From an uncultured Clostridia bacterium (GTDB taxonomy: Bacteria; Bacillota; Clostridia; Christensenellales; UBA1242), in NCBI GenBank assembly GCA_944349375.1, contig CALVMV010000001.1, positions 1 to 64,000 of the forward strand: 64,000 nt of DNA, given 5' to 3'. Position 1 is the stretch's first letter. Each line of letters starts with the position of its first letter. Shown here one piece after another: positions 40,122 through 51,982 of the stretch. The notes beneath the pieces were generated by a model. The model saw only the letters and a program-made list of their open reading frames with translations. It was not told where the DNA came from and did no database searches. The position numbers and the translations under genes were made by a program.

Positions 40122-41936
40122 TTATTTGTGTTCATTGTGAAAATAATTATAAATATTTGTTGCTAAATTATGATTTATTCCCTTAACGCTTTCTAGCTCA
40201 GGGATATCGGCCTGAGATATTTTATCGCTAGTTCCAAAGACTTTTAGCAATAAATCTCTTGTTTTAGGACCAACGCCAATAATATTTTCTAATTCACTTG
40301 TTGTCTGAGCTTTTGTTCTTATTTGTCTATGAAAAGTAATTGCAAATCTATGAGCTTCATCTCTGATTCTTTGTAAAAGTTTTAATTCGGCAGAGCCTGG
40401 TTTTAGAAGGGTAGGAGTTGAAGAATTTGGATGAAATACTTCCTCAATCCTTTTTGCAAGAGAAACAATATCAATATTGAAGTCAAATTCTTTTAATACT
40501 TCGTATGTTGAAGATAGTTGTCCTTTACCGCCATCAATAATGATTAAATCTGGTTTTTCTTTAAAACTCTCGAGTTTGCCTTCAACTAATCTGTTCAGTC
40601 TTCTTAGCAAAGCTTCTTTTAAAGAGGCGAAATCATTTGCCCCTTTAACAGTTTTAATTTTAAATTTTCTGTAATCCTTTTTGCTAGGTTGCCCATTTTG
40701 AAAAACAACCATAGAACAAACTTTGTTTGTGCCACTTATATTTGAAATATCATAACATTCGATTCTAATCGGTGTATTTTTTAAATTCAATTTTTCCTTT
40801 AATAGTTTAATTGCTCCAACTGTGTTATTATATAAAAGTTTTTCTTTTTCTAAGTGTTTTTCTAAGTATTCTGAGGCGTTTTCTTTAGCCATTTCGAGAA
40901 GCTTTTTATTGATACCATGTGGGTTTGTAATAAAATTGATTTTTTTCTTCAAAAAATTTTGTAATAATGATTGGTCTGGAATATCATGAGAGGTAATAAT
41001 TTCAGATGCTGGTTCCATGTTCTGGTAATATTGAATTAAAAAATTAAATAGGGTTTGTTCTTCACTTAATTCTGCGTTTAAACAAGGATAGTTTAGAACT
41101 CCTAAAATTTTTCCGCCTCTTACAATCATTACGCATATAACACTGCTCAATCCATCACTATTAAAGCAAAAGATATCTTTATCAACATTTTTTGGCAAAT
41201 TAGCAATAACTCTTTGCTTTAATTTTTCAATCATCTTCAATCTATCTCGAAAAATGATTGCTTGTTCAAAATTTTCATTTTTTGAAGCGTTTTCCATTTT
41301 TTTTGTTAAAATTTCTTCAATTTCTTCATCGTTTCCATTTAGAAAATTAATTACTTTATCTAATTCTCTTTTGTATTCATCGCGTGTTATTTTTCCAGTG
41401 CAAGGTGCAGAACAAAGACCTAAAGCATAATTTAAACATTCTCTTTTTGCAGGTTTGTTTTCATTAATTTTAACTGAACAAGTTCTTATTTTAAATGCTG
41501 AATTTATTGTTTTTAAAATTTCGTGCGCATCTAGTCCTGCAAAATAGGGGCCGAAATATTTTGCTCCATCTTTTTTTACTTTTCTAACTATTTCTAAGTA
41601 TGGAAACGGATTTTTTAGATCTATTTTTATATAAGGGAATTGTTTACCGTCTTTTAATAAAATATTATAAAAAGGTTGATATCTTTTTATCAAATTGCTT
41701 TCTAATGCTAAGGCATCCATTTCTGAAGATGCTATAAAATATTCAAAATCATCTATGCTATCAACCATTGCTTGTACTTTTACAGGCTTTTGTGTAGCTC
41801 TAAAATATTGACTGACACGATTTTTTAAATTTTTTGCTTTTCCCACATAAATTACAATTCCATCTTTGTCTTTCATTATATAAACACCTGGTTTTGTGGT
41901 TAGCAATTTAAGTTTATTTCTTATATTTGCATTCAT
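40122..41936 (-). CDS. uvrC: Excinuclease ABC subunit C
   Basis: A 604-residue nuclease that makes both incisions in nucleotide excision repair. The GIY-YIG domain is at the N-terminus (PGVYIMKDKDGIVIYVGKAKNLKNRVSQYF). A zinc/Cys-rich segment with C-x9-C and LCSAPC, and a UVR-like helix pair (NENFEQAIIFRDRL), follow. The RNase-H-like C-terminal nuclease contains ECYDISNISGT and LIIIDGGKGQL, and tandem helix-hairpin-helix motifs (IIGVGPKTRDLLL, VKGINHNLA) end the protein. Standard length. Separate from hisS by a terminator. Confidence 0.97.
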   Translation of the reverse strand: MNANIRNKLKLLTTKPGVYIMKDKDGIVIYVGKAKNLKNRVSQYFRATQKPVKVQAMVDSIDDFEYFIASSEMDALALESNLIKRYQPFYNILLKDGKQFPYIKIDLKNPFPYLEIVRKVKKDGAKYFGPYFAGLDAHEILKTINSAFKIRTCSVKINENKPAKRECLNYALGLCSAPCTGKITRDEYKRELDKVINFLNGNDEEIEEILTKKMENASKNENFEQAIIFRDRLKMIEKLKQRVIANLPKNVDKDIFCFNSDGLSSVICVMIVRGGKILGVLNYPCLNAELSEEQTLFNFLIQYYQNMEPASEIITSHDIPDQSLLQNFLKKKINFITNPHGINKKLLEMAKENASEYLEKHLEKEKLLYNNTVGAIKLLKEKLNLKNTPIRIECYDISNISGTNKVCSMVVFQNGQPSKKDYRKFKIKTVKGANDFASLKEALLRRLNRLVEGKLESFKEKPDLIIIDGGKGQLSSTYEVLKEFDFNIDIVSLAKRIEEVFHPNSSTPTLLKPGSAELKLLQRIRDEAHRFAITFHRQIRTKAQTTSELENIIGVGPKTRDLLLKVFGTSDKISQADIPELESVKGINHNLATNIYNYFHNEHK

Positions 41937-41974
41937 ACATAATTATTATAGACAAATTTTTAATAAAAACAAAA

Positions 41975-42000
41975 TAAAAGGCAACTAGTTTTGCCTTTTA
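41975..42000 (-). terminator. Terminator of hisS
   Basis: On the minus strand AAAAGGCAA and TTGCCTTTT form a 9-bp stem followed by ATTTTG, 12 bp beyond the hisS stop codon. Confidence 0.8.
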
Positions 42001-42012
42001 TTAAATAGTTTG

Positions 42013-43326
42013 TTATTGATTTTTTATAAATTTTACACATTCTTCTTTGGAGAAATTATATTGAGTGGAATTTTTCATATCTTTTAGTGAATAAAGATTT
42101 GATTTGACTTCATCTTCTCCAACGATTAATACATAAGGAATCTCTTGTTTGTTGGCATCTTTCATCTTAGATTTGAATGAACGATTATCAAAAGAAACTT
42201 CAGTTATAAAATAATTTGAAAAGTAGTTTTTTAAAGAAAGACATTCTGTCATCGTATTACCTAAAGGTATTATTTGCAGTTTAATGTTTGATGTTGATAA
42301 TTCTTTAATCATATTATTTGATAAAAGAAGATCAAATAACCTAGTAAATCCAATACTTAAACCAACTCCTGGGAATTTTTTATCGCTAAAGTAAGAAGTA
42401 AGATTGTCATATCTGCCACCACCACAAACAGTCCCAAATTCTTTATGCTCTGGAATGATTGCTTCAAAAACAGTACCTGTATAGTAATCTTGTCCTCTTA
42501 TAATGCTTAAATTTAGTTCAATTTTATCTTCATTAATGTCCATAGCTTTTAGATATTGATAAACTTCTTTAAGTTGGGATATTCCTTTTTGAAAAGTTTG
42601 ATTAATAGAAATATTTTCGATTTCTGATAAAATTTGACTAAAATTTCCTCTTTTTTCTATAATTTTAATTAATTTTTCAATATTTTCATCTGAAACATCT
42701 AAATTTTTAAGTTCTAATTTTGCATTTTCTCTACCGATTTTATTTATCTTGTCAAGAATAGTTAAAATTTGTTTAACTTTATCAATATATCCGAGACCTT
42801 CAATAAAACCAAAAAGAATGTTTCTATTTGAAATTTGATTTATGATATTTATGTTTAAATTTTTAAAAACTTCTTCAACCATTTTTAAGCATTCAGCATC
42901 AGCTACTAATGATAATTCTTCATTTCCTATAATATCAGCATCACATTGGACAAACTCTCTGAATCTTCCTTTTTGAGCTCTTTCCCCACGATATACTTTT
43001 CCTACTTGGAATCTTTTAAAAGGGAAATGCAGGATTTCGCTGTTCATAGCGACAAATCTAGCAAGGGGAACAGTAAGGTCATAACGCATGCAAATATCGG
43101 TATCGCCTTTTTTAAATCGGTAAACTTCTTTATCAATTTCGCCACCGCTTTTTGCAAGTAAAATTTCGCTTAACTCTAAAACAGGTGTGTCCAAAGGAAG
43201 AAAAGCATGTTTTAAATAAACTTCTTTGATTTTATTAATCATATTATCAAAAAGAAGTTGTTGATTGGGCAATAATTCCATGAAACCAGACAATTTTCGA
43301 GGTTTTATTATTGTTGTTTCTTTCAT
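42013..43326 (-). CDS. hisS: Histidyl-tRNA synthetase
   Basis: A 437-residue class II synthetase. It opens with KPRKLSGFMELLPNQQ, the family's N-terminal loop region. Motif 2 is FKRFQVGKVYRGERAQKGRFREFVQCDADIIG. The His-specific loops LNLSIIRGQDYYTGTVFEA and CGGGRYDNL follow, and motif 3 is FPGVGLSIGFTRL. A C-terminal anticodon-binding domain closes the protein. A 402-bp non-coding region with DnaA boxes lies upstream. Confidence 0.96.
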   Translation of the reverse strand: MKETTIIKPRKLSGFMELLPNQQLLFDNMINKIKEVYLKHAFLPLDTPVLELSEILLAKSGGEIDKEVYRFKKGDTDICMRYDLTVPLARFVAMNSEILHFPFKRFQVGKVYRGERAQKGRFREFVQCDADIIGNEELSLVADAECLKMVEEVFKNLNINIINQISNRNILFGFIEGLGYIDKVKQILTILDKINKIGRENAKLELKNLDVSDENIEKLIKIIEKRGNFSQILSEIENISINQTFQKGISQLKEVYQYLKAMDINEDKIELNLSIIRGQDYYTGTVFEAIIPEHKEFGTVCGGGRYDNLTSYFSDKKFPGVGLSIGFTRLFDLLLSNNMIKELSTSNIKLQIIPLGNTMTECLSLKNYFSNYFITEVSFDNRSFKSKMKDANKQEIPYVLIVGEDEVKSNLYSLKDMKNSTQYNFSKEECVKFIKNQ

Positions 43327-43385
43327 TTTTTTCTTTTTCCTTTCATTAAATATTTTTGTAATTTCGCAATAAGAATAACAAATAA

Positions 43386-43414
43386 AGAATAAACTGAAAA
43401 CTTAGATTTGTCAA
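43386..43414 (-). promoter_or_regulatory. Promoter of hisS
   Basis: On the minus strand TTGACA (43409-43414), 17 bp, TATTCT (43386-43391), about 50 bp before the hisS ATG. It lies 36 bp from the first DnaA-box repeat. Confidence 0.75.
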
Positions 43415-43449
43415 TTATATTTGAATAAAAGTTGATGAATAAGTATTCA

Positions 43450-43685
43450 GCAAGTTATCCACATTTCCACATTTAAATAATTATACAAAACTGCTTATTT
43501 TTATACATTTTGTAAAAAAATGAAGGTAAATAGTGTGTTTTTTGGCAAGTTATCCACATTTCCACACTATTTTTTGCATGAACAAAGTAAAAATTATGTT
43601 TTTTAACCTATTTTAAGTCTATATTCTTTTAATTATTTTTTTTGCTTTACAAATTAGTTTGAAATAGGATAAATCTTTATCCATA
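43450..43685. repeat. Two exact 22-bp repeats with perfect DnaA boxes in a 402-bp non-coding gap
   Basis: The 22-bp unit at 43450-43471 recurs exactly at 43545-43566, 95 bp apart and in the same orientation. Each contains TTATCCACA, the strict DnaA-box consensus, overlapped by a weaker ATTTCCACA. A one-mismatch box TTATCCATA is at 43677-43685. The surrounding 43327-43728 sequence is non-coding and AT-rich. Regulation of hisS by DnaA, a DnaA-titration site or an origin are all possible; nothing in the sequence separates them. Confidence 0.8.
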
Positions 43686-43728
43686 AATACACAAAATTTT
43701 TGCATAAATTTTCGCTTTAAATTTATAT

Positions 43729-45786
43729 TTATACTTTTGCTGTTTCAACATTTTTTAAGAAACTTGATGGAGCAGAAACTGTAGTAAAGAACAATTTATG
43801 TAAAGCTCTTGTTGAAGATATGTATAATATATTCTTTTCTAAATTATTATTGTAATTTTCTTGACTTGCGTTTGGAATTATAACAGCATCAAATTCAATT
43901 CCTTTTGCTGTAGCACAAGTTGTTACTAATACTTTGTTCTTATAATCATCAGGCTCTTTCATTAAAACATAATCAACTAAGCCGTTCAATTCTTTACATA
44001 TTTCTTTTGCTTCTTTATTGCATTTACAAATTATAGCAATATGTTCAAAATCAGAACAATTTTCATTAATAATCTTAGCTATAGTTTTTCCTTGGTTTGT
44101 TGTGTTAAATATTTTTGGAGTTTCACCTTTTCTATTTACATATTCTATATTTTTTATTCCTATCATGCTATTAGCAAAAGTTGCAATCTCCTGTGTCGAA
44201 CGATAAGTTTTATTTAAGTTATACACTTTACAACCTAAAAAGTCTGCAGTTAAGCCCAGGTATTCTTTTGATAGTGTTTTTTCAATACATTGATTAACAT
44301 CTCCAACTATCATATAAGGGCATGACCATATTTTTTTGAACATATAGATGTCAACAGGAGTAAAATCTTGCATTTCATCAATTATAAGAAATTTTGCTGA
44401 AAAATCGTGATCTAAACCATACAAATAATGTTTTATAGCTAAATAAGTGCCTTTATCCATATACTTAATGGTATTTGAGTGTTTACAAGTCAATTTTTCT
44501 CTTGCCATAAAGATTTGATAAATTTGTTCTATATCTGTTATTGGCATAAATTTATATAAAATATTCTTAAATCTTTCTTTCAAGCCACGATGTTGCATTT
44601 TATTATAATGTCTTTTTTCGGTAAATACCATTGCATATTGCCATGCAATTTTATTTATTCTTTCATAAAAATCATATCCTTTAAATGTTTTAAAAAATAA
44701 ATTTCGTGTTTGTTCTTCTGTAAAAACAATTTCTTCTTTCTCTCCATTTAAATTCTCTTTAATAGTATATTTTAAAGTTTTAGGTGTAAATATGTCTGTC
44801 AAAGGACCTTTTAAAAATCTTAATAAACTATCTAAAAATTCATAGGAAGATTTGTAAGAAATTTCATTTAATTCATCTTGTTTTGGATTTGTGGCAATTT
44901 CATCTAGCATTTCTTCTCGGGCTTGAATAGGGCGTTTTAACTCTGTTTTTACTATTTGCGCAAAGGTTGTTTCTATTAAATTGTCTTCTCCAAGTTGTGG
45001 CAAAACTTCACTGATATAACTTGAGAAAATGTTGTTTGGCGATAAAACTAAAATATCACAACTTTTTAAAGACTTTCTATGTTTAAATAATAGATAGGCT
45101 GCTTTATGTAAAGCTATTGATGTTTTGCCTGAACCAGCAATCCCTTGAACCAGAATGTTCTCATTTTTTTCTGTTCGTATGATTTCATTTTGCTCTTTTT
45201 GAATAGTCGAAACAATTTGACGCATTTTGTCTGATGCGTGTTTTGATAAAATTTGCTGTAAAATTTCATCATTTATTGTTAAATTTGTATCAAAATATGA
45301 AATAAGTTGTTGATTTTCTATTTTATATTGTCTTTTTAAAGTCATTTGTCCTTTAATTATTTTATCTTTTGTCTCAAATTGAGCAGGACCTAATTCATAT
45401 TCATAATACATTGAAGCAATAGGACTTCGCCAATCAACTACATATGCTTTGTTTCCATATATAATTGAGGCTAGACCAATATATATTTTTTGAGAGGAAG
45501 ATTTGTTTTGAAAATCTATTCGTGCAAAATAAGGGGAGTTATTTTGAAGTTTTAATTTCTTTATATCCTTTTCTAATTTATTTTGCCTTTCTTCTATTTG
45601 TGATAAATTCGTAAAAGTGTTCGCTAGGTCTTGTCCCTGTTTATATTCATAAAAATTATTGCCGAGTTCTAATCTTTTTTCTTCAAATAATTTTTTAATA
45701 TCAACAAGTTCAATTTGTGCTTTTTCAATTTTTTTATTTATCACTTTTATAGTGCTATTTAAATATTTTTTTTCAAAATCTTCCAT
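43729..45786 (-). CDS. helD: HelD-like UvrD/Rep-family helicase
   Basis: A 685-residue superfamily-1 ATPase. Residues 1-80 are a charged helical arm like the coiled coil that HelD inserts into RNA polymerase. Walker A is QGIAGSGKTSIALHKAAYLL, Walker B IIDEMQDFTPVD, motif III MIVGDVNQCI and motif VI near the end LYISSTRALH. In Bacillus HelD releases RNA polymerase from DNA after transcription. AAGGAG precedes the ATG, and it lies 9 bp after gyrA in the same minus-strand transcript. The HelD subtype rests on the N-terminal arm and length. Confidence 0.85.
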   Translation of the reverse strand: MEDFEKKYLNSTIKVINKKIEKAQIELVDIKKLFEEKRLELGNNFYEYKQGQDLANTFTNLSQIEERQNKLEKDIKKLKLQNNSPYFARIDFQNKSSSQKIYIGLASIIYGNKAYVVDWRSPIASMYYEYELGPAQFETKDKIIKGQMTLKRQYKIENQQLISYFDTNLTINDEILQQILSKHASDKMRQIVSTIQKEQNEIIRTEKNENILVQGIAGSGKTSIALHKAAYLLFKHRKSLKSCDILVLSPNNIFSSYISEVLPQLGEDNLIETTFAQIVKTELKRPIQAREEMLDEIATNPKQDELNEISYKSSYEFLDSLLRFLKGPLTDIFTPKTLKYTIKENLNGEKEEIVFTEEQTRNLFFKTFKGYDFYERINKIAWQYAMVFTEKRHYNKMQHRGLKERFKNILYKFMPITDIEQIYQIFMAREKLTCKHSNTIKYMDKGTYLAIKHYLYGLDHDFSAKFLIIDEMQDFTPVDIYMFKKIWSCPYMIVGDVNQCIEKTLSKEYLGLTADFLGCKVYNLNKTYRSTQEIATFANSMIGIKNIEYVNRKGETPKIFNTTNQGKTIAKIINENCSDFEHIAIICKCNKEAKEICKELNGLVDYVLMKEPDDYKNKVLVTTCATAKGIEFDAVIIPNASQENYNNNLEKNILYISSTRALHKLFFTTVSAPSSFLKNVETAKV

Positions 45787-45795
45787 ATCCTCTCC

Positions 45796-48327
45796 TTATT
45801 CTTCAGATGAATTGTTTTCTAAATCAGTTGCTATGTTATCATTTTCTTCTACTGAAGAGTTTTCATCATTTTCTTCTTCTTTGCTTGTAATTGCAACCCC
45901 AACGATCTTGCTGTCTTCTTTTAGTTTCATGATTTTTACACCTTGACTAACTCTAGAAAGGGAACTTATTTGTTTTATAGGGGTTCTTATGATAACGCCA
46001 TTATCAGCAATTAGTAAAATATCATCTTCTTCATTAGTTTGTTTTAATGCTACAAGTTTTCCTGTTTTGTTGTTGAATATTCCAGCTTTTACGCCTTTTC
46101 CTCCTCTTGATTGTAAACGGTATTCATCAGTAGAGGAGCGTTTTCCATATCCATTTTCAGAAATTGTTATTATTTCTGTTCCTGGTTTAATAATAGCCAT
46201 ATCAACTACATAGTCTTCTTTAGATAAAGACAAACTCTTTACTCCTTGACTATCTCTGCCAACAGCTCTGACATCTTTTTCATTAAATCGGATTGCTTTG
46301 CCATCATGTGAAGCAATTAAAATATCATCATCACCACTAGAAACTTCAACACCTATTAGTTCATCATTATCAAGTAATTTAATAGCTATTTTTCCTACTT
46401 TTCTGATAGATGAGTATTCTTCTAGTTTTGTTTTCTTAATTAATCCTTGTTTTGTTGCCATGATAAGATAGCCAGATGTTTCTTCTTTTCTAGGAATAAT
46501 TGTAGTAACCTTTTCACCCTCGCTAAGCATCAAAAGGTTAATCATTGCTCTGCCTTTTGCAGTTCTTTGAGCTTCAGGAATTTCATAAGCTCTAAGGGCA
46601 TAAACTTTGCCTTTATTAGTAAAGAACAATAATTCATCATGAGATGATGTTGCAAAAATATCTTTTACAAAATCTTCTTCTTTTGTTTTGTGTGCAGTAA
46701 CTCCTACACCTCCACGCTTTTGAGCTTTATATTCACTTGAGCTTATTCTCTTAATATAACCTTGATTTGTCATTGAAATAACAACTTCTTCTTGAGGTAT
46801 AAGGTCTGCAATGTCTATGCCGCCAGCATCAAGACTAATTTCTGTCTTTCTTTCATCTCCAAAATCATTTTTAATTTGTTCAAAATTATCTCTTAAAATT
46901 TTTAAAATTCTTTGAGGGTTTGCGAGTATATCTTCTAAGTCAGTTATTGTAGCTTCGAGTGATGCAAGTTCTTCATTTAATTTTTCTACTTCAAGGGAGG
47001 TAAGCCTTGACAATTTCATCTCAAGTATTGCGTTTGCTTGAATTTCATCAAGTTCAAAATTTTCAATAAGTTTATTGCAAGCATCTTGTTTGTCATCAGA
47101 GGATTTAATTATTTTGATTACCTCATCAATATTTGCTAAAGCTATAACTAAACCTTTAACAATATGTTCTCTTTCACGAGCTTTCGCCAAATCAAACTGT
47201 GTTTTTCGAGATAAAACTTCTTTTTGATGCTCTAAGTAATAATAAAGCATTTCTTTAAGATTTAAAACTCTAGGTTGATTATTTACAAGAGCTAGCATTA
47301 TAATTCCAGAGCCTTTTTGAAGTTGAGTGTTTTTATAAAGAGCATTTAATACTACTTGTGCATTTGCATCTTTTTTAACATCTATAACAATTCTCATTCC
47401 TTCACGGTCGGATAAATCGTTGATGTCGCTAATGCCCTCTAAACGCTTATTTTTTACTTGCTCTGCTATTTGAATGATTAATTGAGCTTTATTTACTTGA
47501 TAAGGGAGCTCGGTTATTATAATTCTGCTTCTGCCATTGGCCATTTCTTCAATTTCTGCTTTTCCACGGACAACTATTCCGCCTCTACCTGTTTTGTATG
47601 CCATTTTGACAGCAGCTCTGCCCATAATAATTCCACCTGTTGGGAAGTCTGGGGCAGGAATGTATTTTATTAATTCATCAATATCAATTTCAGGATTGTC
47701 TATCATTGCTTGCAGACCAGTTAAAACTTCAGTTAAATTGTGAGGAGGAATATTTGTTGCCATACCAACAGCGATCCCGTCAGCACCATTAATCAAAAGA
47801 TTTGGTATTTTTGCAGGCAAAACAGATGGTTGCATTAATGTATTATCAAAATTTGGATAAAAATTTACTGTGTCTTTATCTATATCTTCTAGCATTAAGG
47901 AAGCAATTTTTGAAAGTCTTGCTTCTGTATATCTTGAAGCAGCAGGAGGATCCCCATCAACTGTTCCAAAGTTTCCTTGTCCATCAACTAAAGGATATCT
48001 AATAGAAAAGTCTTGTGCAAGTCTAACCATTGCATCATATACAGAACTATCACCATGTGGGTGATATTTACCCATAACATCACCGACAATACGAGCTGAT
48101 TTTTTTGTAGGCTTGTCATAAAAATTGTTCATTTCACCCATACCATAAAGAATACGGCGGTGAACTGGTTTTAAACCATCTCTGACATCAGGAATTGCAC
48201 GAGAAACATTGACAGCCATGGCATAAGATATAAAACTATGCTTTAAGTTGTCAACAGTATCTACTTTTTCAATTTTAGAATTAGCTAAAATTTCTTGTAA
48301 TGATTTTTTATTGTCGTTTTTATCCAT
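45796..48327 (-). CDS. gyrA: DNA gyrase subunit A
   Basis: An 843-residue type II topoisomerase subunit. The quinolone-region sequence [22 protein letters not shown] and the catalytic tyrosine in [10 protein letters not shown] are present. The C-terminal pinwheel carries six-blade repeats with GyrA-box-like elements ([11 protein letters not shown] and [11 protein letters not shown]), which favours GyrA over ParC. The C-terminal tail is strongly acidic ([14 protein letters not shown]), as in several gyrases where it tunes supercoiling. AGGAGG lies before the ATG, 8 bp behind gyrB. Confidence 0.96.
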   Translation of the reverse strand: MDKNDNKKSLQEILANSKIEKVDTVDNLKHSFISYAMAVNVSRAIPDVRDGLKPVHRRILYGMGEMNNFYDKPTKKSARIVGDVMGKYHPHGDSSVYDAMVRLAQDFSIRYPLVDGQGNFGTVDGDPPAASRYTEARLSKIASLMLEDIDKDTVNFYPNFDNTLMQPSVLPAKIPNLLINGADGIAVGMATNIPPHNLTEVLTGLQAMIDNPEIDIDELIKYIPAPDFPTGGIIMGRAAVKMAYKTGRGGIVVRGKAEIEEMANGRSRIIITELPYQVNKAQLIIQIAEQVKNKRLEGISDINDLSDREGMRIVIDVKKDANAQVVLNALYKNTQLQKGSGIIMLALVNNQPRVLNLKEMLYYYLEHQKEVLSRKTQFDLAKAREREHIVKGLVIALANIDEVIKIIKSSDDKQDACNKLIENFELDEIQANAILEMKLSRLTSLEVEKLNEELASLEATITDLEDILANPQRILKILRDNFEQIKNDFGDERKTEISLDAGGIDIADLIPQEEVVISMTNQGYIKRISSSEYKAQKRGGVGVTAHKTKEEDFVKDIFATSSHDELLFFTNKGKVYALRAYEIPEAQRTAKGRAMINLLMLSEGEKVTTIIPRKEETSGYLIMATKQGLIKKTKLEEYSSIRKVGKIAIKLLDNDELIGVEVSSGDDDILIASHDGKAIRFNEKDVRAVGRDSQGVKSLSLSKEDYVVDMAIIKPGTEIITISENGYGKRSSTDEYRLQSRGGKGVKAGIFNNKTGKLVALKQTNEEDDILLIADNGVIIRTPIKQISSLSRVSQGVKIMKLKEDSKIVGVAITSKEEENDENSSVEENDNIATDLENNSSEE

Positions 48328-48335
48328 ATTTCCTC

Positions 48336-50303
<1,968 letters not shown>

Positions 50304-50334
50304 TTAATACCCCTATATATATAATATATATTAT

Positions 50335-50363
50335 ATTATAATATATTATAGGGAAAAACTCAA
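50335..50363 (-). promoter_or_regulatory. Promoter of the gyrB-gyrA-helD operon
   Basis: On the minus strand TTGAGT (50358-50363), 17 bp, TATAAT (50335-50340). Between it and the ATG lies an almost pure alternating A/T stretch of about 30 bp. Such A/T-rich starts are common for supercoiling-sensitive promoters, which is an inference here. Confidence 0.8.
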
Positions 50364-50492
50364 GTAAAAAGTTGATTTTTCGGCTTTAACAATCGTTTAT
50401 TTAATAAAGCATTCGACAAATTTATTAAGAAAATTTAAACAATAATTTTGATATAAATAAATAATATGATATATTATCTAGCGAGGAATAAA

Positions 50493-50987
50493 ATGGAAGA
50501 AAAAATAGATGACATTAATTTAAAATCAAACAAGGAAAATGAGAAAAAATTATCTAGGAAACAAGAGCTAGCTAGAGCCATTAAGTTTTTAGGCTTTTCA
50601 CTATCTGCTGGACTTATTCAGTTAGGAAGCTTTGAAATCATGTATACACTTATAGGTTGGAATAATTGGTGGGCTACATACTTAATTTCTATAACTCTTT
50701 CTGTTATTTGGAATTTTACATTCAATAGAAAATTTACATTTAAGTCTGCAAATAATGTACCAATAGCAATGCTTTTAGTTCTCGCTTATTATGCTGTTTT
50801 TACACCAGCATCTATTTTTGGTGGACAAGCACTTGAAAATATTGGTTGGGATGGGACTTTAGTTACTATTTTAATGATGATTATTAATTTCATAACTGAG
50901 TTTTTATATGATAGATTTGTCGTGTTTGGAAAAAGTTTAAATACTAATTCTTTAGCAAAGAAGCAAGAAAAAGAAATTAAAGAATAG
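50493..50987 (+). CDS. GtrA-like four-helix membrane protein
   Basis: A 164-residue protein with a charged N-terminal 30 residues and then four membrane helices. The pattern ARAIKFLGFSLSAGLIQ...SITLSVIWNFTFNRKFTFK with NFITEFLYDRFVVFG at the end is the GtrA/DPMS-like signature. Family members are thought to help move lipid-linked sugars across the membrane. The ATG at 50493 follows GAGG; an upstream in-frame ATG at 50466 lacks a ribosome site. No glycosyltransferase is next to it. Confidence 0.85.
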   Translation: MEEKIDDINLKSNKENEKKLSRKQELARAIKFLGFSLSAGLIQLGSFEIMYTLIGWNNWWATYLISITLSVIWNFTFNRKFTFKSANNVPIAMLLVLAYYAVFTPASIFGGQALENIGWDGTLVTILMMIINFITEFLYDRFVVFGKSLNTNSLAKKQEKEIKE

Positions 50988-51005
50988 TTTTTAATGAAAA
51001 ACATT

Positions 51006-51033
51006 TTGAAAAATTGATTGTTTAGGTTAAAAT
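51006..51033 (+). promoter_or_regulatory. Promoter placing the transcript start at the ATG
   Basis: TTGAAA (51006-51011), 16 bp, TAAAAT (51028-51033). The expected +1 is at about 51040, which is the A of the next gene's ATG; no ribosome site is present. Confidence 0.6.
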
Positions 51034-51039
51034 AGAGCT

Positions 51040-51693
51040 ATGAATTTAGCTCTATTTATTATTTTGGCAAGTTCATGTTTTGCGCTTGCAGTATTAAATG
51101 GTTTTTATCAAAATAGAGAAAAAGTTTCTGGTGTTATATTTTGTATTGTAACTCCACTAGCTTTTTTTACATTTGCACTATTAAGTGGGCATCTATCTTC
51201 TGTATATAATGCTCTTTATATGTCTGTCTGTCTTGCTATCGCTTTTTATTTGTCAACTGAAGCTTGTTCTTCTAAAACAAAAGAGGGGGTAATACTAAGC
51301 TCAATATTCAGAGTCGCAAGTTTGGTTATGCTTGTGCTAGGTAGTATATCTCTTGCTCCTTTTACAATTTTTGGACTTTTAGGTGGGTTTATGTTGGGCG
51401 CAGGATTTGGTTTTACTGTTTTTATAGCTTGTAAAAATCAAACATTATTCAAAAAATGTGTTTATTTTATAGAACTTTTAATGGGTGGCGCATTATTTGG
51501 TTGTTCTATTTCAAGTGTCGCATTAAGTACACATCTGCTTGCATCTATTTTATATTTAGTTGGAGCTAGTTTAATATTTATTAGATACATCTTAAGAACA
51601 TATTTTGAACATTCAGGTGTTTTTAGGGTAATAACACGAATTTTATTTGGAATTGCAATGATTTCAATTATAAGTTCAATATTTTTTTATTAA
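51040..51693 (+). CDS. Unknown multi-pass membrane protein (YhhN-like?)
   Basis: A 217-residue, very hydrophobic protein with about seven to eight membrane segments and few charged residues. The size and topology are similar to YhhN/lysoplasmalogenase proteins, but I cannot identify catalytic residues, so this is a weak guess. It has no Shine-Dalgarno sequence and probably starts at the first base of its mRNA. It lies between the GtrA-like gene and the tRNA-fMet, the last chromosomal protein gene before the prophage. Confidence 0.65.
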   Translation: MNLALFIILASSCFALAVLNGFYQNREKVSGVIFCIVTPLAFFTFALLSGHLSSVYNALYMSVCLAIAFYLSTEACSSKTKEGVILSSIFRVASLVMLVLGSISLAPFTIFGLLGGFMLGAGFGFTVFIACKNQTLFKKCVYFIELLMGGALFGCSISSVALSTHLLASILYLVGASLIFIRYILRTYFEHSGVFRVITRILFGIAMISIISSIFFY

Positions 51694-51709
51694 AAATTTT
51701 CAAAAAGTG

Positions 51710-51738
51710 TTGACTTTTTATTAGTTATTGCATATAAT
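51710..51738 (+). promoter_or_regulatory. Promoter of tRNA-fMet
   Basis: TTGACT (51710-51715), 17 bp, TATAAT (51733-51738). Confidence 0.88.
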
Positions 51739-51766
51739 AGTTCTTGTCGTAAGGCAGGATAGTTAT

Positions 51767-51843
51767 CGCGGGGTAGAGCAGCTCGGAAGCTCGTCGGGCT
51801 CATAACCCGAAGGTCATTGGTTCAAATCCAATCCCCGCAACCA
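51767..51843 (+). tRNA. Initiator tRNA-fMet (CAT)
   Basis: A 77-nt tRNA with both initiator hallmarks: a C1-A72 mismatch at the end of the acceptor (CGCGGGG/CCCCGCA) and three G-C pairs at the base of the anticodon stem (TCGGG CTCATAA CCCGA). CCA is encoded. The prophage genes begin straight after it, which suggests that its 3' end is the attachment site. Confidence 0.97.
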
Positions 51844-51889
51844 TTATAAATAAAGGGATATAACGATTTTACCACCTTCAAAAATTGTG

Positions 51890-51912
51890 TTTTGACACCA
51901 ATTTTGACACCA
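51890..51912 (+). repeat. Tandem TTTTGACACCA repeat beside the tRNA end
   Basis: Two copies of TTTTGACACCA (51890-51900, 51902-51912) at a 12-bp period, 47 bp past the tRNA. Short direct repeats in this position can be recombinase arm-binding sites. It could also be a remnant of the target. Confidence 0.5.
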
Positions 51913-51955
51913 GAAAGGAGGTATAAAAATAGGTAATAGTATTGTTATTTTCTTT

Positions 51956-51982
51956 AAAGACCAACAAATGTTGGTCTTTTTT
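51956..51982. terminator. Terminator at the left edge of the prophage
   Basis: AAAGACCAACA pairs perfectly with TGTTGGTCTTT, with T6 on the + side. It ends the tRNA-fMet transcript and lies just beyond the stop codon of the first prophage gene, so it probably works in both directions. Confidence 0.8.
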
